From: an uncultured Rhodovulum sp.
GTDB taxonomy: Bacteria; Pseudomonadota; Alphaproteobacteria; Rhodobacterales; Rhodobacteraceae
Reading direction: 5' to 3'
Assembly: GCA_946221765.1 (NCBI GenBank)
Contig: CAMIMK010000007.1
Coordinates: forward strand, 1 to 27,290
DNA: 27,290 nt
Shown here: positions 1-10,078 of the stretch, piece by piece
How positions within the stretch are numbered: position 1 is the first letter of the stretch
Layout: each line of letters opens with the position of its first letter
Notes under the pieces: model-generated
Database searches by the model: none
What the model was told of the DNA's origin: nothing
Seen by the model: the letters and a program-made list of their open reading frames with translations, nothing else
Translations under genes and position numbers: made by a program

Positions 1-58
1 CGCCGGCCCTCCGCCGCCGCAGGTCCAGACAGTCTCTGAGGCGGGCGCCCCCGCCGGG

Positions 59-1570
59 TCACGCCGGCGGCGGGTAGCGCTTGCTCGCCTCCAGGGTATC
101 GAGGTTCATGTGGTTTCGCATGAACCGCTCGGAAGCCTTCTGGAACGGCTGGAAATCCCACGGCTGGTATGTCCCCTGGCGCAGGGCCTCGTAGACCAGA
201 TGGCGCCGCGCCTGGCTCTGCCGGACGGCGGCGTCATAGGCGGCGAGATCCCAGCGCGCGATCGCCGCCGCCTGCATCCGCTCCAGATCGGCCCGGCGGG
301 CGGGGTCGGTGGCGAGGTTCACCCGTTCCTCCGGGTCGGCGTCGAGGTCGAAGAGGAGCGGCGGGTCGAGCGCGCAGAGCACGAGCTTCAACGGCCCGTC
401 GCGCAACGCCACGATCGGGGCGGCCGAGCCTTCCGCCGCGTACTCCATCGGCACCGGCCCGCGTTTCCCGGCCGCGGCGGCGACCAGGCTCTCGCCATCG
501 ACCCAGGGCGCGACGGCCTCGGGCGGAAGGCCGGCGAGCTCGCAGAGGGTGGGGGTCACGTCGAGCAGCGAGACCGGCGTCGCAACCCGGCCCGGCCGCA
601 GGCGGCCCGGCGCCGCGATCATCAGCGGCACCCGGACCGAGGGCTCATGGAAGCCCATCTTGAACCACATCCCCCGCTCGCCCAGCATGTCGCCGTGATC
701 GGAGGTGAAGAGGACGATCGTGTCCTCGGCCATGCCCCCCGCCTTCAGGGTGTTCAGAAGCCGGCCGATCTGGGCATCGATATAGGAAATATTTGCGAAA
801 TAGCCGCACCGGGCGTCGCGGACATGCTCGGGCCGGATCTCGGTCGCCGCATGATCGGCCGCGATCATCAGCCGGCGCGCATGCGGATCCTGGTCGGTGA
901 AGGCAATCGGGGGAACGGCAGGCTCCAGCGCCGGGCAGTCGGCGTAGAGATCCCAGTATTTCCGCCGGGCGACATAGGGATCGTGGGGATGGGTGAAGCT
1001 GACCGTCAGGCACCACGGCCGCGCATCCTGCCGCCGCGCGAGGTCGCGAAGCCGGGCCTGGGCCTGGAAGGTGACCTCGTCGTCGTATTCGAGCTGGTTG
1101 GTGGTCTCGGCCACCCCGGCTCCCGTCACCGAGCCGAGATTGTGGTACCACCAGTCGATCCGCCGCCCGGGGTCGCGATAATCCGGGGTCCAGCCATAAT
1201 CCGCCGGATAGATGTCGGTGGTCAGCCGTTCCTCGAAGCCGTGGAGCTGGTCGGGGCCGACGAAATGCATCTTGCCCGACAGGCAGGTCCGGTAGCCCGC
1301 CCGGCGCAGGTGGTGGGCGAAGGTCGGGATGTCGGCGGCAAATTCGGCGGCATTGTCATAGACGCCGGTGCGGCTCGGGAGCTGGCCCGTCATGAAGGAG
1401 GCCCGGGCCGGGGCGCAGAGGGGGCTTGCCGTATAGGCCGCGTCGAAGCGGGTCGAGCGCGCCGCCAGCGCCCGGAGATGCGGGACATGCAGGAAATCGG
1501 CCGGGCCATCGGGAAAGAAGGTCCCGGCCAGCTGGTCGACCATCAGGATCAGGAAATTCGGGGAGGTCAT
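59..1570 (-). CDS. betC: Choline-sulfatase
   Basis: Hydrolyses choline-O-sulfate to choline and sulfate, feeding both betaine synthesis and sulfur supply; a cytoplasmic type I sulfatase. The 503-residue product has the sulfatase signature C52-A-P-A-R56, where the Cys is converted to formylglycine, followed by TGQLPSRTG. The N-terminal metal-binding motif LILMVDQ lies at residues 7-13, and the central TSDHGDMLGERGMW motif supplies further metal ligands. The C-terminal stretch with RRHLVYEALRQG and QPWDFQP is the tail that distinguishes choline-sulfatases from other sulfatases. Length matches the family (about 500-510). The start fits the family N-terminus, though no clear Shine-Dalgarno precedes it. 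It lies 143 bp downstream of choX on the same strand, and choX encodes a choline/betaine binding protein, which supports the substrate. The usual betI, betB and betA neighbours are not in the window. I am confident of the family and fairly confident of the substrate. Confidence 0.93.
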   Translation of the reverse strand: MTSPNFLILMVDQLAGTFFPDGPADFLHVPHLRALAARSTRFDAAYTASPLCAPARASFMTGQLPSRTGVYDNAAEFAADIPTFAHHLRRAGYRTCLSGKMHFVGPDQLHGFEERLTTDIYPADYGWTPDYRDPGRRIDWWYHNLGSVTGAGVAETTNQLEYDDEVTFQAQARLRDLARRQDARPWCLTVSFTHPHDPYVARRKYWDLYADCPALEPAVPPIAFTDQDPHARRLMIAADHAATEIRPEHVRDARCGYFANISYIDAQIGRLLNTLKAGGMAEDTIVLFTSDHGDMLGERGMWFKMGFHEPSVRVPLMIAAPGRLRPGRVATPVSLLDVTPTLCELAGLPPEAVAPWVDGESLVAAAAGKRGPVPMEYAAEGSAAPIVALRDGPLKLVLCALDPPLLFDLDADPEERVNLATDPARRADLERMQAAAIARWDLAAYDAAVRQSQARRHLVYEALRQGTYQPWDFQPFQKASERFMRNHMNLDTLEASKRYPPPA

Positions 1571-1713
1571 CGCGTGAAACTGCCGGCTGGGGAAGGGTCG
1601 CCTGTGGAGGAGGGCGCGCGCCCCGCCTGATCCCGGGGGGGCGCACGCGCGCCGGCCCCTGCCCGGCGGTCGGCGAGGGGCGGCGCCTGCCGCAGGCCGG
1701 CAGGGTCAGGATG
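1571..1713 (-). other. choX-betC intergenic spacer with small GC hairpin
   Basis: A 143-bp gap between two same-strand genes. Just after the choX stop is a short inverted repeat (GCCTG/CAGGC, about 1685-1697) without a T-run. It is too weak to call a terminator and could at most attenuate transcription from choX into betC. I see no convincing promoter for betC. Confidence 0.25.
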
Positions 1714-2648
1714 TCAGAGGCCGAGTTCGGCCTTCACGGCCGGCAGGCCCGGCTCGCCCGACAGCGTGGTGACGCCGGCGAGCCAGCCGTCCAGCGCCGC
1801 CGGATTCGCCTTGATCCAGCCGGCGGCCGCCGTGTCGGCAGCCTCACCGCCGAGGATCTCGTTCATCATCTGGTTTTCCATGTCGAGCGAGAAGGTCAGC
1901 TGCTTGAAGAGCTGCGCCGCATTCGGGCAGTCGGCGGCGAAGCCCGGCCTCGACAGGGTATAGACCTCGGCGCCGCCATAGTTCGGCCCGAAGACGTCAT
2001 CGCCCCCCGACAGGTATTTCATCGGGATATTGATGTTCATCGGATGCGGGGCCCAGCCGAGGAAGACGATCCAGTCCTGCTTCTTTTCCGCCCGCGCGAC
2101 CTGGGCGAGCATCGCCTGTTCGCCGGTCTCGACCAGCGTCCATTTTCCAAGGCCGTATTCGTCAGCGTCGATCGCCTTCTGGATGTTCTGGTTGGCGGCG
2201 GCACCGGCCTCGATGCCATAGATCCGGCTGTCGAACTTGTCGGCATTGGCGGCGAGGTCCTTGAAGTCGTCGACCTCCACATAGGTGGGGACGGCCAGCG
2301 TCATCTTGGCGTCGCCGAGGTTCTTCGCCAGCACCTCGCCCGACTTGTTCGCCGCCATGGTCTCGCGGGCGGCCGTCTGAGCCGGCATCCAGTTGCCGAG
2401 GAAGACATCGATGTCGCCGGTCTTCAGCGCCTCGAAGCTGACCGGCACCGACAGGGTCTTGATGTCGGTGTCATAGCCGAGGGCCTCGAGGAGCGTGGTC
2501 GAGATGGCATTGGTCGAGGTGATGTCGGTCCAGCCCGGATCCGACATGCGGATCTTGCCGCAGCTGGCGGGATCGGCGGCAATGGCCGGGGCGACGGCGA
2601 GCGCCGCAAGAGTGGCCGTGGTCGCAAGCAGGCAGGTCGCTAGCTTCA

Positions 2649-2649
<1 letters not shown>
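1714..2649 (-). CDS. choX: Choline/glycine betaine ABC transporter substrate-binding protein (ChoX type)
   Basis: Periplasmic binding protein for choline and related quaternary amines (OpuAC-like fold). The 311-residue product has a Sec signal peptide with cleavage after about residue 25 (AIA-ADPAS). The aromatic-box residues of the ChoX family appear in context: W40 and D42 in PGWTDI, W87 in LGNWMP, Y123 in PTYVEV, N153 in AAANQN, and W199 in LGWAPHPMN. C30 and C241 are placed to form the disulfide known in this family. The ATG shares one base with the yejF stop (TAATG at 2647-2651), so translation is coupled to the peptide importer upstream. The permease and ATPase genes that normally accompany choX (choW, choV) are absent here; betC follows. 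Either choW and choV lie elsewhere, or this protein feeds another permease. The family call is firm; the partner is unknown. Confidence 0.92.
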
Positions 2650-4274
<1,625 letters not shown>

Positions 4275-4302
4275 GCGGCGGCTCCGGACAGGCGGGGGCG
4301 GC

Positions 4303-5412
4303 TCACCGGAAGGTCTTCCGCGGGTCATAGGCGTCGCGGACGCCCTCGAAGATGAAGACGAGAAGCGACAGCATCACCGCGAAGACGATGAAGGCCGTCA
4401 GCCCGAGCCAGGGCATGGTGATGTTGTTCTTGCCCTGCAAGGCCAGCTCGCCCAGCGACGGATAGGAGGGCGGCAGGCCGAGGCCGAGGAAGTCGAGCGC
4501 GGCCAGCCCGCCGATGGCGCCGGTGATGATGAAGGGCATCATGGTGAGCGTCGCGACCATGGCATTCGGCAGCAGGTGGCGGGCCATGATCGTCCAGTCG
4601 CCCACGCCGAGCGCCTTGGCCGCGCGGACATATTCGAAGTTGCGCGCGCGCAGGAATTCCGCGCGGACGACGCCGACGAGCGAGGTCCAGGAGAAGAAGG
4701 CGACCAGCAGCGTGAGCAGCCAGAAGTTCATCACGAAGACCGCCGACAGGATGATGATGATGTAGAGCGAGGGGATGTTCTGCCAGATTTCGACGACCCT
4801 CTGGAAGGTGAGGTCCACCCAGCCGCCGAAATAGCCCTGCGCGGCGCCGGCGACGATCCCGATCACCGAGGAGATGCCGGCGACGACGAAGGCGAAGAGC
4901 ACCGAGATGCGGAAGCCGTAGATGACCCGCGCAAGGACATCGCGCGCCTGGTCGTCGGTGCCGAGCCAGTGCAACCGGTCGGGGGGCGAGGGGACGCGCT
5001 CGACCTCGTAGTTCACGGTGGTGAAGGAATAGGGGATCGGCGGCCAGAGCATCCATCCCCGGTGGACGGGTACGCCCGCGACGGTGCCGGAGGCCGCCGC
5101 CTCGGCCATGGCGCCGGCGGGATCGTCGAGGCAGGGCGCGGCGCCGCCGGTGCGGATCAGGCACTGGACCTCGGGGGTTCCGTATTCGGCCGCCATCGGA
5201 AACTCGCCGCCGAAATCGGTCTCGGTGTAGAGCCGGAAGATCGGCAGGCGCAGCTCGCCCCGGAAGGAGACGAGGATCGGCTTGTCATTGGCGACGAACT
5301 CGGCGCAGAGCGCGACGACGAACAGGAGCCCGAAGATCCAGAGCGACCAGAAGGCGCGCGGGTTTGCCCGGAAGCTGCGCCAGCGGCGGCGCTGGAGGGG
5401 GGAGAGCGTCAT
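4303..5412 (-). CDS. yejE: Peptide/microcin C-type ABC importer permease YejE
   Basis: Inner-membrane permease of the YejABEF importer (DppC/OppC superfamily). The 369-residue product starts with a cytoplasmic SPLQRRRWRSFRANPRAFWSL segment, then a first membrane helix (WIFGLLFVVALCAEFV), a long periplasmic insert (about residues 40-150) typical of YejE, and five further helices. The inner-membrane coupling motif is seen in EYVRAAKALGVGDWTIMARHLLPNA. I chose the ATG at 5412 because it lies one base after the yejB stop and fits the family N-terminus; an ATG at 5460 would lie inside yejB. It forms the translocation channel with YejB. Confidence 0.93.
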   Translation of the reverse strand: MTLSPLQRRRWRSFRANPRAFWSLWIFGLLFVVALCAEFVANDKPILVSFRGELRLPIFRLYTETDFGGEFPMAAEYGTPEVQCLIRTGGAAPCLDDPAGAMAEAAASGTVAGVPVHRGWMLWPPIPYSFTTVNYEVERVPSPPDRLHWLGTDDQARDVLARVIYGFRISVLFAFVVAGISSVIGIVAGAAQGYFGGWVDLTFQRVVEIWQNIPSLYIIIILSAVFVMNFWLLTLLVAFFSWTSLVGVVRAEFLRARNFEYVRAAKALGVGDWTIMARHLLPNAMVATLTMMPFIITGAIGGLAALDFLGLGLPPSYPSLGELALQGKNNITMPWLGLTAFIVFAVMLSLLVFIFEGVRDAYDPRKTFR

Positions 5413-5413
5413 G

Positions 5414-6493
5414 TCAGGCGTCCCGCTTCTCGAAGTCGATGCGGGGATCGACCCAGGCATAGGTGAGATCCGCGAGGATGCCGACCAGCAGGCCCATCAG
5501 CCCGAAGACATAGAGCGTGCCGAAGACCACCGGATAGTCGCGCTGGATCGCCGCCTCATAGCCGAGCCGCCCGAGGCCATCGAGCGAGAAGACGGTCTCG
5601 ATGATGAGCGAGCCGGCGAAGAAGATCGAGATGAAGAGGCTCGGGAAGCCCGCGATCACGATGAGCATCGCGTTGCGGAACACATGGCCGAGGAGGACAC
5701 GCCGCTCGCTCAGGCCCTTGGCGCGGGCGGTGACCACGTATTGCTTGCGGATCTCCTCGAGGAAGGAGTTCTTGGTCAGCAGCGTCAGGGTGGCGAAGGC
5801 CCCGATCGTGGAGGCGATCACCGGCAGGGTGATGTGCCACAGATAGTCCAGGATCTTGCCCGTGGTGGAGAGCTCCGCCCAGTTGTCCGAGGTGAGGCCC
5901 CGGAGCGGGAAGATCTGCCAGTAGCTGCCGCCGGCCAGGAAGACGATCAGGAGGATGGCGAAGAGGAAGGACGGGATCGCATAGGCGACGACGATGACGC
6001 CGGAGGTCCAGGTGTCGAAGGCGCTGCCGTCCGCGACGGCCTTGCGGATCCCGAGGGGGATCGAGATCAGATAGGCGAGGAGCGTCGACCAGAGGCCGAG
6101 CGATATCGACACGGGCATCTTTTCCAGCACGAGGTCGACGACCGAGATCGAGCGGAAATAGCTCTCGCCGAAGTCGAAGCGCAGGAAGTTCCAGATCATG
6201 ATCAGGAACCGCTGCCAGGCGGGCTTGTCGAAGCCGAACTGTTTCTCCAGATCGGCGATGAAGTCCGGGGGCAGGCCCTGCGCGCCGCGGTATTCGGCCG
6301 AGCCGCCGCCGCCGGTCTCGCCGCCGCCGCCGCCGGTGATGCGATCGGTCGCCGAGGCGTCGCTTTCCAGCCGCGCCACGATCTGCTCGATCGGGCCGCC
6401 CGGGACGAACTGGATCAGGATGAAATTGACGAGCAGGATGCCGAACAGCGTCGGCACCACCAGCAGCAGGCGGCGGAGGAGATAGGCGGCCAT
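5414..6493 (-). CDS. yejB: Peptide/microcin C-type ABC importer permease YejB
   Basis: Inner-membrane permease of the YejABEF importer (DppB/OppB superfamily), 359 residues. The N-terminus MAAYLLRRLLLVVPTLFGILLVNFILIQFVPGG is the characteristic first helix of DppB-type permeases. The coupling loop is visible in KQYVVTARAKGLSERRVLLGHVFRNA. The first periplasmic loop carries a glycine-rich low-complexity stretch (residues 54-64, encoded at about 6301-6338 by a GCC/GCG-type repeat). Such a stretch is common near this position in YejB but is unusually glycine-pure here. The ATG immediately follows the yejA stop (TAG then ATG, no gap), so the two are translationally coupled. Confidence 0.94.
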   Translation of the reverse strand: MAAYLLRRLLLVVPTLFGILLVNFILIQFVPGGPIEQIVARLESDASATDRITGGGGGETGGGGSAEYRGAQGLPPDFIADLEKQFGFDKPAWQRFLIMIWNFLRFDFGESYFRSISVVDLVLEKMPVSISLGLWSTLLAYLISIPLGIRKAVADGSAFDTWTSGVIVVAYAIPSFLFAILLIVFLAGGSYWQIFPLRGLTSDNWAELSTTGKILDYLWHITLPVIASTIGAFATLTLLTKNSFLEEIRKQYVVTARAKGLSERRVLLGHVFRNAMLIVIAGFPSLFISIFFAGSLIIETVFSLDGLGRLGYEAAIQRDYPVVFGTLYVFGLMGLLVGILADLTYAWVDPRIDFEKRDA

Positions 6494-8368
6494 CTAGCGA
6501 AGCGCGCCCTCTGCCCTGAGCCGCTCGTACTTGGCCTGATCCCACCACCAGGCCTCGTCGCCCCGGGAATAGCCGGGGGGCGTATCGGGATGGCCGAAGA
6601 CATCCCAGTAGGCGAGCCAGTAGCTGGCCTTGGAGAAATGCGGCACCCAGATCTGCATGTGGCGCAGCACCCGGTCGAGGGCGCGGACGCGGGCCTCCAT
6701 CTCGTCGCGGGTGGTGGCCGAGATGATCTCCTCGATCAGGGCATCGACGCCGGGATCGGAGACGCCGGAGAAATTGTAGGTGCCCGGCTGCGCGGCGCCC
6801 TGGCTGCCGTAGAGGGTGCGCAGCTCGATCGACGGGCTGAGCGACATGACGAGCCGCCCGGGCATCAGGTCGTAGTCGAAATTCTTCTGGCGCTCCTGCA
6901 TCTGGGCGGGGTCGATCATCGAGAACCGGGCGTCGATGCCGATGCGGCGGAGATTGTCGACGAAGGGGGTGATGATCCGCTCCATCGACGGGCTGTCGTC
7001 GACGATCTCGATCGAGAGCCGCTCGCCCGCCGCATTCTGCCGCAGGCCCCCGGCGCCGACCGTCCAGCCCGCGGCGTCGAGCAGCGCGGAGGCGGAGCGG
7101 ACGGCCTTGCGATCAAGCTGCTGGGGCCCGTAGACCGGCGGGACGAAGGCCGTCTCGGTGAAGATTTCTGGCGGGATCAGGGCGCGGTGGCGCTCCAGCA
7201 CCGCCAGTTCCTCGCCCTCGGGCAGGCCGGAGGCGGCCATCGGCGAATTCTCGAAGAAGCTGGTCGTGCGCTTGTAGGAATCGTACATCAGCGCCTTGTT
7301 CGACCATTCGAAGTTGAACATTGCGGCGATCGCCTCGCGCACGCGGGGGTCGCTGAACTTGTCGCGGCGCAGGTTGATCCAGAATCCCTGGGTGCCGGCG
7401 GGGCGCGCATCCGGGATTTCCGCCGTCTTCACCCAGCCTTTGCGCAGGGCCGGGAAGTCGTATTCGGTGGCCCAGGCCTTCGAGAAGAGTTCCTCGTGGA
7501 ACAGGTACTGGCCGGATTTCAGGGCCTCGAAGGCCGCGGTATAGTCGGCAAAGTATTCATAGACATAGCATTCGAAATTCGAGAGGCCGACGTTCACCGG
7601 CAGCCCCTTTCCCCAGTAGTCGGGGTTCCGGCAATATTTGATCGACCGCCCGGGCACGGCCTCGGCGACCACGTATTTCCCGGAGCCGACCGGCGGGGTC
7701 ATGGTGGACTCCTCGAAGGGCACGGTGGCGTAATAGTGCTTCGGCAGGATCGAGAGGCCGCCGACGAGGGCGGGCAGGTCGCGCTTGGCCGCCGCCTCCG
7801 CGAAGGTGAACCTGACGCGATGCGCGTCGAGCGCCTCGGCCGAGGTCACGTCCTGCAACATGATGCGGTACTGCGGATCGCCCTTGTCGCGCAGCGTCTC
7901 GAAGGTGAAGACGACATCCTCGGCGGTGATCGGGACGCCATCGGAAAAGCGCGCCTCGGGGCGCATCTCGAAGAGGACCCAGGACCGGTCCACAGGATAT
8001 TCGATGGTGCTGGCGATCAGGCCATAGGACGCGTCGGGGTCGTCCGAGGCGCCGGTCAGCAGGCTGTCGTAGAGCAGGCCGAGGCCCTGCGCGGGCTCAC
8101 CCTTGAGGATGAAGGCGTTCAGGCTGTCGAAGGTCGAGGAGGCGCCCGTGCCGCGCCAGCGCATCGTGCCGCCCTGGGGCGCGTCGGGAGTCACATAGTC
8201 GAAATGCTTGAAATCCGGCGGATACTTGAGCTCCCCGAATGTCGATATCCCGTGACTGCGGATCACATCCTCGGCGAGGCTTCCCGTTCCGGTCGCGAGT
8301 GCTGCCGCAAATGCGAGGGCGGCAACCGCGGTACGGACGCGGGTGGCGAGGGAGGACGCTGGGGTCAT
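6494..8368 (-). CDS. yejA: Peptide/microcin C-type ABC importer substrate-binding protein YejA
   Basis: Periplasmic solute-binding protein, family 5 (SBP_bac_5), first gene of the importer operon. The 624-residue product begins with a Sec signal peptide (residues 1 to about 32, cleavage near SLA-EDV). Family landmarks follow: HGISTFGELKYPPDFKHFDYV, PQGGTMRW, DSLNAFILKG and the GLLYDSLL segment. The size is typical of YejA (600-620). In Escherichia coli and rhizobia this system takes up microcin C and other peptides or peptide-like compounds; the ligand here cannot be read from sequence. It lies 190 bp downstream of the cytochrome gene, a gap large enough for an operon promoter. No strong Shine-Dalgarno precedes the start. 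Confidence 0.93.
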   Translation of the reverse strand: MTPASSLATRVRTAVAALAFAAALATGTGSLAEDVIRSHGISTFGELKYPPDFKHFDYVTPDAPQGGTMRWRGTGASSTFDSLNAFILKGEPAQGLGLLYDSLLTGASDDPDASYGLIASTIEYPVDRSWVLFEMRPEARFSDGVPITAEDVVFTFETLRDKGDPQYRIMLQDVTSAEALDAHRVRFTFAEAAAKRDLPALVGGLSILPKHYYATVPFEESTMTPPVGSGKYVVAEAVPGRSIKYCRNPDYWGKGLPVNVGLSNFECYVYEYFADYTAAFEALKSGQYLFHEELFSKAWATEYDFPALRKGWVKTAEIPDARPAGTQGFWINLRRDKFSDPRVREAIAAMFNFEWSNKALMYDSYKRTTSFFENSPMAASGLPEGEELAVLERHRALIPPEIFTETAFVPPVYGPQQLDRKAVRSASALLDAAGWTVGAGGLRQNAAGERLSIEIVDDSPSMERIITPFVDNLRRIGIDARFSMIDPAQMQERQKNFDYDLMPGRLVMSLSPSIELRTLYGSQGAAQPGTYNFSGVSDPGVDALIEEIISATTRDEMEARVRALDRVLRHMQIWVPHFSKASYWLAYWDVFGHPDTPPGYSRGDEAWWWDQAKYERLRAEGALR

Positions 8369-8558
8369 TCGGTGGGTCCGGCCTGATGCGATCCCCGCAC
8401 TCTACTGCGGAACCCGGGCGCGTAAAGCCGTTCCGCCGTCGCGACACGACAGTTTGGAACGCGATTGCGCGAGGCGATGCAGGCCGCAGCCGATACATGT
8501 CATGCGATGCCGCAGGGCCCGCGCGCCGGTGCCTGCCGGATCCCCGAGGGAAGACGCC
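8369..8558 (-). promoter_or_regulatory. Leader/promoter region of the yejABEF-choX operon
   Basis: A 190-bp gap between the cytochrome gene and yejA, both on the minus strand. It must hold the yejA promoter unless the cytochrome transcript reads through. The only clear structure is a small inverted repeat CCGCA/TGCGG (8395-8410). I could not identify confident -35 and -10 elements. Confidence 0.3.
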
Positions 8559-9065
8559 TCAGTGCGGGTGCGGGAAGCTCGTCAGATAGGCGATCAGGTT
8601 CGCGCGATCCTCGGGCTTCGGCAGGCCGGCGAAGGACATGGTGGTGCCGGCGGCGAATTTCTTCGGGTTGAGGAGGAAGTGGTAGAGATCCTCGCCCGAC
8701 CAGGTGCCACCGAGACCGGGGATCGCGGCCGAATAGCTGAAGCCGGCAACTGTGCCCTTGGGCCGGTCGACCACGCCGTCGAGATGCGGGCCAACCGCAT
8801 TGTTGCCGTCGATCTTGTGGCAGGCGGCGCATTTCTTGAAGACCGCCTCGCCCTTGGCGGCATCGCCGGCGGCGAGGATGGCCGCAACGTCTTCGGCAGG
8901 GGCGCCCCCGGTGTCGCCGCCGGCGGCCTCCCCGGTGTCGATCTGGAAGACGACCTGCTCGCTCTCGGTATTGTAGAGGCCATGCGCGGCGGTCTGGATC
9001 AGGATGAAGACAAGAAGGCTGCCACAGACGGCACCGACGATCTTGGTGACTTCCAGCTGATCCAT
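8559..9065 (-). CDS. Membrane-anchored class I cytochrome c (c552/c_y-like)
   Basis: Electron carrier of the periplasmic face, tethered to the inner membrane. The 168-residue product has an uncleaved N-terminal helix (about residues 9-28), a Gly/Ala/acid-rich linker (residues 40-70), then a class I cytochrome domain with heme-binding C79-A-A-C82-H83 and a likely axial methionine M143 in GTTMSFAG. The layout matches the anchored cytochromes of Rhodobacterales and Paracoccus (c_y, c552/CycM) that link the bc1 complex to terminal oxidases. I chose the ATG at 9065, where membrane-anchor homology begins. An upstream ATG at 9146 would add 27 polar residues in front of the helix. No cytochrome oxidase or bc1 gene is nearby. 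The family is sure; the exact redox partner is inference. Confidence 0.88.
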   Translation of the reverse strand: MDQLEVTKIVGAVCGSLLVFILIQTAAHGLYNTESEQVVFQIDTGEAAGGDTGGAPAEDVAAILAAGDAAKGEAVFKKCAACHKIDGNNAVGPHLDGVVDRPKGTVAGFSYSAAIPGLGGTWSGEDLYHFLLNPKKFAAGTTMSFAGLPKPEDRANLIAYLTSFPHPH

Positions 9066-9205
9066 GGCTTCCGAACCCTCACTTCGCCCCGTCCGCTTCG
9101 CGTCGTCGGGGCCGAGCCTCGCTGCTGCCGGAGGTTCTAGCCGCATCCCGCGGGCGAACGCAAGCGGGGCTGCGGCAGTTGCGGTGCTTCTGTTTCAGTT
9201 GCCTG

Positions 9206-9234
9206 CGCCTCCCGCCGGGCCCGGGCAGGAGGCG
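9206..9234. other. GC-rich inverted repeat between orphan gene and cytochrome gene
   Basis: CGCCTCC (9206-9212) pairs with GGAGGCG (9228-9234), and the loop itself contains the palindrome CCGGGCCCGG. It lies 34 bp past the stop of the 148-residue gene and upstream of the cytochrome c gene on the same strand. There is no T-run on either side, so a terminator role is possible but unproven. Confidence 0.3.
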
Positions 9235-9267
9235 GGACCTCAGGGACGCGCGCCGGCAGGGCCGGGA

Positions 9268-9714
9268 TCAGGCATCGTAGGCGGTGCGGGCGCGGGGGGC
9301 AGCGCCCCCGTGACCCCTGGCGCAGGGCGTCAGGGACTCCGTCGCGATGCCGCGGACCTTGGCATCTTCGGAATACATGCGGATCGCCTTCAGGGCCTCG
9401 GCATAGGCGTTGCGCTCCTCGCAGGCTTCGAGCCACGCGGCCTCGACGACGGCAAGCGCCGCGTCGAGGGCAGCCTCAGGCGAGCCCTGCACGCTGTCGT
9501 GGGCGGCGCGGGCATTGGCGCGCAGCAGCTGGCGGCGGTTCTCGCAGGGCGTCGCGAGCGGCTGGATGACCGGACGCACGGCACGTTCGGGGCCGGAAGC
9601 CAGGGTCGCGTCACCCCCGAGCCGGCCGAAGAGCGCGCGCAGGGCGCCCCGCACCGAGCCGGGCAGTTCGGGAGAGAGATCGGCGAGGAAGACGTCTTCA
9701 CGAGACCTGAGCAT
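9268..9714 (-). CDS. Uncharacterised 148-residue protein
   Basis: I do not recognise this protein. It is supported as a gene by an almost perfect Shine-Dalgarno (AGGAGGT) ending 8 bases before the ATG at 9714, and by a residue mix that looks like a soluble, largely helical protein. No signal peptide or membrane helix is visible. The N-terminal 40 residues contain LADLSPELPGSVRGALRALF. The middle (about 75-120) is an Ala/Glu-rich predicted helix (AALDAALAVVEAAWLEACEE). Two cysteines lie at about 57 and 97, and the C-terminal 20 residues are basic and low in complexity. It lies upstream of the cytochrome c gene on the same strand, 202 bp apart. An AT-rich stretch upstream could hold its promoter. 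No function is proposed. Confidence 0.72.
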   Translation of the reverse strand: MLRSREDVFLADLSPELPGSVRGALRALFGRLGGDATLASGPERAVRPVIQPLATPCENRRQLLRANARAAHDSVQGSPEAALDAALAVVEAAWLEACEERNAYAEALKAIRMYSEDAKVRGIATESLTPCARGHGGAAPRARTAYDA

Positions 9715-10078
9715 TGGACCGTACCTCCTGTGAAACGACCGGATTTTCCGGCTCTCGGGGCATCGGGGCCATGGGGCGGCGGTGCTCCCGGATCGCAGGA
9801 TTAATTACGACATGATTGATCGTGATTATCAAGCATGAATGCGGGAGGGCGGGTTTCTGAAAATTAAACCGCGCACATTCAATGGTTTGATCGGGGCAGA
9901 AGACGAAATCCGTGTCGGGAAGTAGGAGCGCATTCCCTGCAGGGGCGTGTTGGGAGAAGGAAGTAATCGCCGACGCTGCCGGATTTGGGAACCCTTCACC
10001 TTTCCGATACGTTACCGTATCTCGATCGGGCTGCTCGTGATTCGCGGAGCGGCGCCAGTGTCGGGGGAAACGACGATC
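9715..10078. promoter_or_regulatory. AT-rich divergent intergenic region with candidate promoter and inverted repeats
   Basis: A 364-bp region without a gene, between the minus-strand 148-residue gene and the plus-strand 63-residue gene. Its centre (about 9800-9900) is clearly AT-richer than its surroundings. A minus-strand promoter candidate is TTGATA (9827-9832) with TAATTA (9802-9807) at a 19-base spacing, about 85 bases ahead of the ATG at 9714. The same place carries an inverted repeat TTGAT-N7-ATCAA (9816-9832). Near the plus-strand gene lies the perfect palindrome at 10006-10021, listed separately. Confidence 0.4.
10006..10021. promoter_or_regulatory. Perfect palindrome, possible operator
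   Basis: GATACG-TTAC-CGTATC: 6-base arms around a 4-base centre, 58 bases before the start of the 63-residue gene. The form (16 bp, short centre) suits a dimeric helix-turn-helix regulator of the TetR kind, but no such regulator is next to it. It could also form a small RNA hairpin in a leader. Confidence 0.4.

Noticed and set aside
40..55. Terminator downstream of betC
   Set aside because: GGCGGG/CCCGCC could form a small stem, but it has no T-run and lies at the window edge, so I cannot support a terminator.
5282..8386. A 1034-codon open frame on the plus strand, antisense to yejB and yejA
   Set aside because: It is the mirror of high-GC codon bias on the opposite strand. The residues are Arg/Gly/Asp/Glu/Val-rich with no domain, and the minus-strand genes have clear family motifs and coupling.
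9816..9832. FNR (FnrL) binding site
   Set aside because: The arms match, but the spacer is 7 bases rather than 4, so it is reported only as an inverted repeat.
9947..10078. Longer form of the 63-residue gene starting at 9947
   Set aside because: It would run through the palindrome and promoter-like DNA; the ATG at 10079 has a better ribosome binding site and starts directly before the membrane helix.
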